Shown here: piece by piece, positions 6,021 to 7,879 of the stretch | Layout of the letters: each line of letters starts with the position of its first letter | Numbering within the stretch: the first letter of the stretch is position 1 | Translations under genes and position numbers: made by a program | Origin: Gemmatimonadota bacterium | GTDB lineage: Bacteria; Gemmatimonadota; Gemmatimonadetes; Gemmatimonadales; GWC2-71-9 | Length of the DNA stretch: 7,879 nt | NCBI GenBank assembly: GCA_003221075.1 | Contig: QHUF01000176.1 | Span: forward strand, 1 to 7,879 | Direction: 5' to 3' | Notes under the pieces: generated by a model | The model's input: the letters and a program-made list of their open reading frames with translations, nothing else | What the model was told of the DNA's origin: nothing | Databases searched by the model: none

Positions 6021-7364
6021 TTAGCCGTCCGCCGGCGCGGGCCCTGCGCCCCGTTTCAGTTTCTCCCACCACTCGATCCGCTCTCTGACCGTTTTTTCGT
6101 AACCGGCGTCGGCGGGCTCGTACCACTTCACGCCCCGCAACGCCTCCGGCAGGTACTCCTGCGGCGCATACGCCTGGTCGTAGTCGTGGGAATACTTGTA
6201 ACCCTTGCCGTAGCCCAGATCCTTCATCAGACCGGTCGGCGCATTGCGAATGTGGAGCGGCACTGGCTCGGCGGGATGCTCCTGGGCAGCGGCCTGCGCG
6301 TCTCCGAACGCGGCGTACGCGCGGTTCGACTTCGGCGCGGTGGCGAGATAGATCGCGGCCTCCGCCAGTGCCAGTTCGCCCTCGGGACTGCCGAGGAAGT
6401 GATACGCGTCCTTGGCCGCGAGGGTCACCGAGAGAGCGCGTGGATCGGCTAGTCCGATATCCTCGATCGCCATCCGCACCAGCCGGCGCGCGATGTACAA
6501 GGGATCCTCGCCGCCCGCCAGCATGCGCGCGAGCCAGTACAGCGCCCCGTCGGCATCCGAACCGCGCACCGCCTTGTGCAGCGCCGAAATGAGATTGAAG
6601 TGCTGCTCGCCGGATTTGTCGTATATCGGCAACGGCTTTTCGAGCACGCTCCGCACCAGTTCGGCACCGAGGGGACTGGGGAATGGGGACTGGTGCTCAG
6701 CATGCTTGAAGACAGCTTCGAGCGTATTCAAAGCCCTACGCGCGTCTCCTTGAGCATGTCGCACCAAAAGGTCAATCGCTTCAGCATCAAATCCGGGCAC
6801 CATCCCCGCGCTCTTCCCCTTTCCCCATTCCCCAGTCCCCCGTTCGATGATCTTCCTGATATGCTGATCTGTGAGCGGTTCCAACACAAACACTCGACAC
6901 CGCGAGAGGAGGGCTCCGGTGAGCTCGAAGCTCGGGTTCTCCGTGGTCGCTCCGATGAGCGTGATGATGCCGTTCTCGACCCACGGCAAGAACGCGTCTT
7001 GCTGCCCTTTGTTGAAGCGGTGGATTTCATCGCAGAACAGGATCGTGCCCTGTCCGTTGTACTTGAGCCGCTCTTCCGCTTCCTTGATGATCTCGCGCAC
7101 GCGGGCCACGCCTTCGGTCACGGCGGAAAACGGCTCGAAGTGGCGATCGGTGTAGTTGGCGATGATCTTGGCCAGCGTGGTCTTGCCGGAGCCCGGCGGC
7201 CCCCAGAAAATGCACGACCCAACATCGCCGCGGCGGATCAGGTCGCCGAGGGCTTTCCCCGGGCCGAGGAGATGCTCCTGCCCGAGGAATTGATCGAGTG
7301 TCTTGGGGCGCATGCGTGCCGCTAACGGCTCGGTCGAGCCCTGGAACAACGTGGGCTCGGTCAC
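6021..7364 (-). CDS. rarA: Replication-associated recombination protein A (RarA/MgsA, AAA+ ATPase of the WRNIP1 family)
   Basis: A 447-residue protein starting at GTG 7364 (complement), which overlaps the upstream TGA as GTGA; the frame continues to 7439, but that part lies over the ZIP gene. RarA is a clamp-loader-related AAA+ ATPase that acts at stalled replication forks and DNA ends. The sequence shows LAxRMRPKTLDQFLGQ near the start, Walker A GPPGSGKT (55-62), Walker B ILFCDEIHRF with D112 and E113, sensor 1 GATTENP with N143, the arginine-finger region LLSRCR with R155, sensor 2 GDARRALNTLE near 206-216, and the RarA-specific ISALHKAVRGSD, GGEDPLYIARR and HIRNAPTGLMK blocks of the tetramerisation region. 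Length is normal for the family. Two loops, residues about 175-187 and 225-232, are encoded by heptamer repeat arrays in opposite orientation, which is unusual. All catalytic motifs are intact, so it is likely functional. Confidence 0.96.
   Translation of the reverse strand: MTEPTLFQGSTEPLAARMRPKTLDQFLGQEHLLGPGKALGDLIRRGDVGSCIFWGPPGSGKTTLAKIIANYTDRHFEPFSAVTEGVARVREIIKEAEERLKYNGQGTILFCDEIHRFNKGQQDAFLPWVENGIITLIGATTENPSFELTGALLSRCRVFVLEPLTDQHIRKIIERGTGEWGKGKSAGMVPGFDAEAIDLLVRHAQGDARRALNTLEAVFKHAEHQSPFPSPLGAELVRSVLEKPLPIYDKSGEQHFNLISALHKAVRGSDADGALYWLARMLAGGEDPLYIARRLVRMAIEDIGLADPRALSVTLAAKDAYHFLGSPEGELALAEAAIYLATAPKSNRAYAAFGDAQAAAQEHPAEPVPLHIRNAPTGLMKDLGYGKGYKYSHDYDQAYAPQEYLPEALRGVKWYEPADAGYEKTVRERIEWWEKLKRGAGPAPADG
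6671..6691 (+). repeat. Heptamer repeat array B (three units) inside rarA
   Basis: On the plus strand three consecutive 7-mers read GGGGACT, GGGGAAT, GGGGACT. On the coding strand the array reads as C-rich units and encodes SPFPSP (residues 226-231), between a helix ending KHAEHQ and the next one starting LGAELV. The loop aligns by eye with an acidic/basic loop of E. coli RarA, so the array appears to occupy a tolerated position. Confidence 0.8.
6813..6840 (-). repeat. Heptamer repeat array A (four units) with G-quadruplex motif inside rarA
   Basis: Read on the minus strand from 6840, four consecutive 7-mers are GGGGACT, GGGGAAT, GGGGAAA and GGGGAAG; a degenerate GGGGATG follows at 6807-6801. 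Four G4 tracts with 3-nt loops meet the standard definition of an intramolecular G-quadruplex motif, on the coding (mRNA-like) strand of rarA. The array encodes GTGEWGKGK (residues 176-184) between the post-arginine-finger helix and the lid domain. Confidence 0.85.
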
Positions 7365-7879
7365 GACACGCCATCCATCAACGTCTTGGTTAGGAAGAAA
7401 ATGGCAGCGCCGGCAAAGAATGCCGACGGAAGCGCCCACCCCTTCTTGCCCTGAAACTCGGGAACGAGATTCGACGCCGCGACATAGATCGTCACGCCAG
7501 CCGAGAGCGCCAGCCCATGTTGGACCAGGAACCCCAACTCCTCGGTGAGCACGACGCCCAGCAGCGTGGCGATACCCAGCAGCGCCGCCGCTCCGACCGC
7601 GCGACCGCCAGACCGGCCGCCCGCCAGCATCAGGCTCGAGATCGTTACACCTTCCGGCAGCTTGTGGAGAAAGATCGCGATGAAGACCATGACGCCGAGC
7701 TCGGGGCGCACCAGAAACGCGCTCGCAATCGCCACGCCGTCGAAGAAGGTGTGCAAGAGCAACCCAACGAGCGCCGAGGTCCCGGCGATCGAGCTCACCG
7801 GGTGCGTCTCCTCGCCGAAGTGGAAGTGTGGCGTGATGGTGTGCTGCGTGAGATGCACAGCGAGATACCCGAGCAGCAC
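7361..7879 (-). CDS. ZIP family divalent metal transporter, N-terminus cut by window edge
   Basis: The last 172 residues of a ZIP transporter; the frame is open to the window edge, and the GTG at 7879 is probably an internal valine because the first three ZIP helices are missing. ZIP proteins move Zn2+, Fe2+ or related cations into the cytosol across the inner membrane. The visible part starts at the end of one helix, then has a His-rich loop (HLTQHTITPHFHFGEETH), helix 4 with HTFFDG, helix 5 with HKLPEG, and three more hydrophobic helices ending ATFFLT-like (IFFLTKTLMDGVS). The binuclear metal-site residues H and D of HTFFDG and H and E of HKLPEG are present. TGA at 7361-7363 overlaps the rarA start, so the two genes are probably co-transcribed. 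The metal specificity is unknown; bacterial GufA/ZupT-like ZIPs are the nearest well-known relatives. Confidence 0.88.
   Translation of the reverse strand: MLLGYLAVHLTQHTITPHFHFGEETHPVSSIAGTSALVGLLLHTFFDGVAIASAFLVRPELGVMVFIAIFLHKLPEGVTISSLMLAGGRSGGRAVGAAALLGIATLLGVVLTEELGFLVQHGLALSAGVTIYVAASNLVPEFQGKKGWALPSAFFAGAAIFFLTKTLMDGVS

Larger units (their letters stand above)
6671..6840. repeat. 19-bp perfect inverted repeat spanning two heptamer arrays
   Basis: Positions 6671-6689 (GGGGACTGGGGAATGGGGA) are the exact reverse complement of 6822-6840, separated by 132 bp. Both arms lie inside rarA. In single-stranded DNA or in the rarA mRNA they could pair into a 19-bp stem with a long loop. A 19-bp perfect match is far beyond chance for a window of this size. 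Confidence 0.9.

Noticed and set aside
7365..7439. N-terminal extension of RarA
   Set aside because: It overlaps the ZIP gene out of frame, and known RarA proteins begin close to the LAxRMRPKTLDQFLGQ block, which is 14 residues from GTG 7364.

Overview
The window is a stretch of GC-rich (clearly above 60%), densely packed bacterial chromosome with GTG starts and 4-bp GTGA stop/start overlaps. No rRNA, tRNA, transposase or CRISPR array is visible. The gene content (polysaccharide deacetylases, a Wzx-like flippase, a GT4 glycosyltransferase, a WbpP-like epimerase, RarA, a ZIP transporter) does not fix the phylum. Base composition, style and a GGGGACT/GGGGAAT heptamer repeat suggest a soil or sediment lineage such as Gemmatimonadota or Acidobacteriota, but that is a low-confidence inference.

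Layout. (1) Positions 1-3669, plus strand, are one tight operon. It holds the 3' end of a polysaccharide deacetylase, a 794-residue protein joining a Wzx/MOP-type flippase to a FemAB-like tandem-GNAT domain, and a complete second polysaccharide deacetylase. (2) Positions 3632-5784, minus strand, hold an SDR nucleotide-sugar 4-epimerase (WbpP/TviC-like) followed, with a 4-bp overlap, by a GT4 glycosyltransferase. This pair converges on the first operon, and the two last genes overlap tail to tail by 38 bp. (3) Positions 5785-6020 are the only real intergenic gap. They contain three perfect inverted repeats, one of them directly against the epimerase ribosome binding site. (4) Positions 6021-7879, minus strand, are a housekeeping pair: a ZIP metal transporter (5' end cut by the window edge) followed by rarA, also with a 4-bp overlap.

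How it fits together. Blocks 1 and 2 look like part of a surface or exopolysaccharide locus. The epimerase would interconvert UDP-HexNAc/UDP-Hex precursors, the glycosyltransferase would add a sugar to a lipid-linked chain, the flippase would move the lipid-linked glycan across the inner membrane, and the deacetylases would remove N- or O-acetyl groups. The standout is the flippase-FemAB fusion. Its plan (membrane flippase followed by a cytosolic tandem-GNAT acyl/aminoacyl transferase) parallels MprF, which modifies a lipid and then flips it, but it is built from unrelated flippase parts and sits in a glycan locus between two deacetylases. The second notable structure is a pair of heptamer repeat arrays in opposite orientation inside rarA. 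They share a 19-bp perfect inverted repeat, form a canonical G-quadruplex motif on the coding strand, and fall in two loops of the protein that appear variable.
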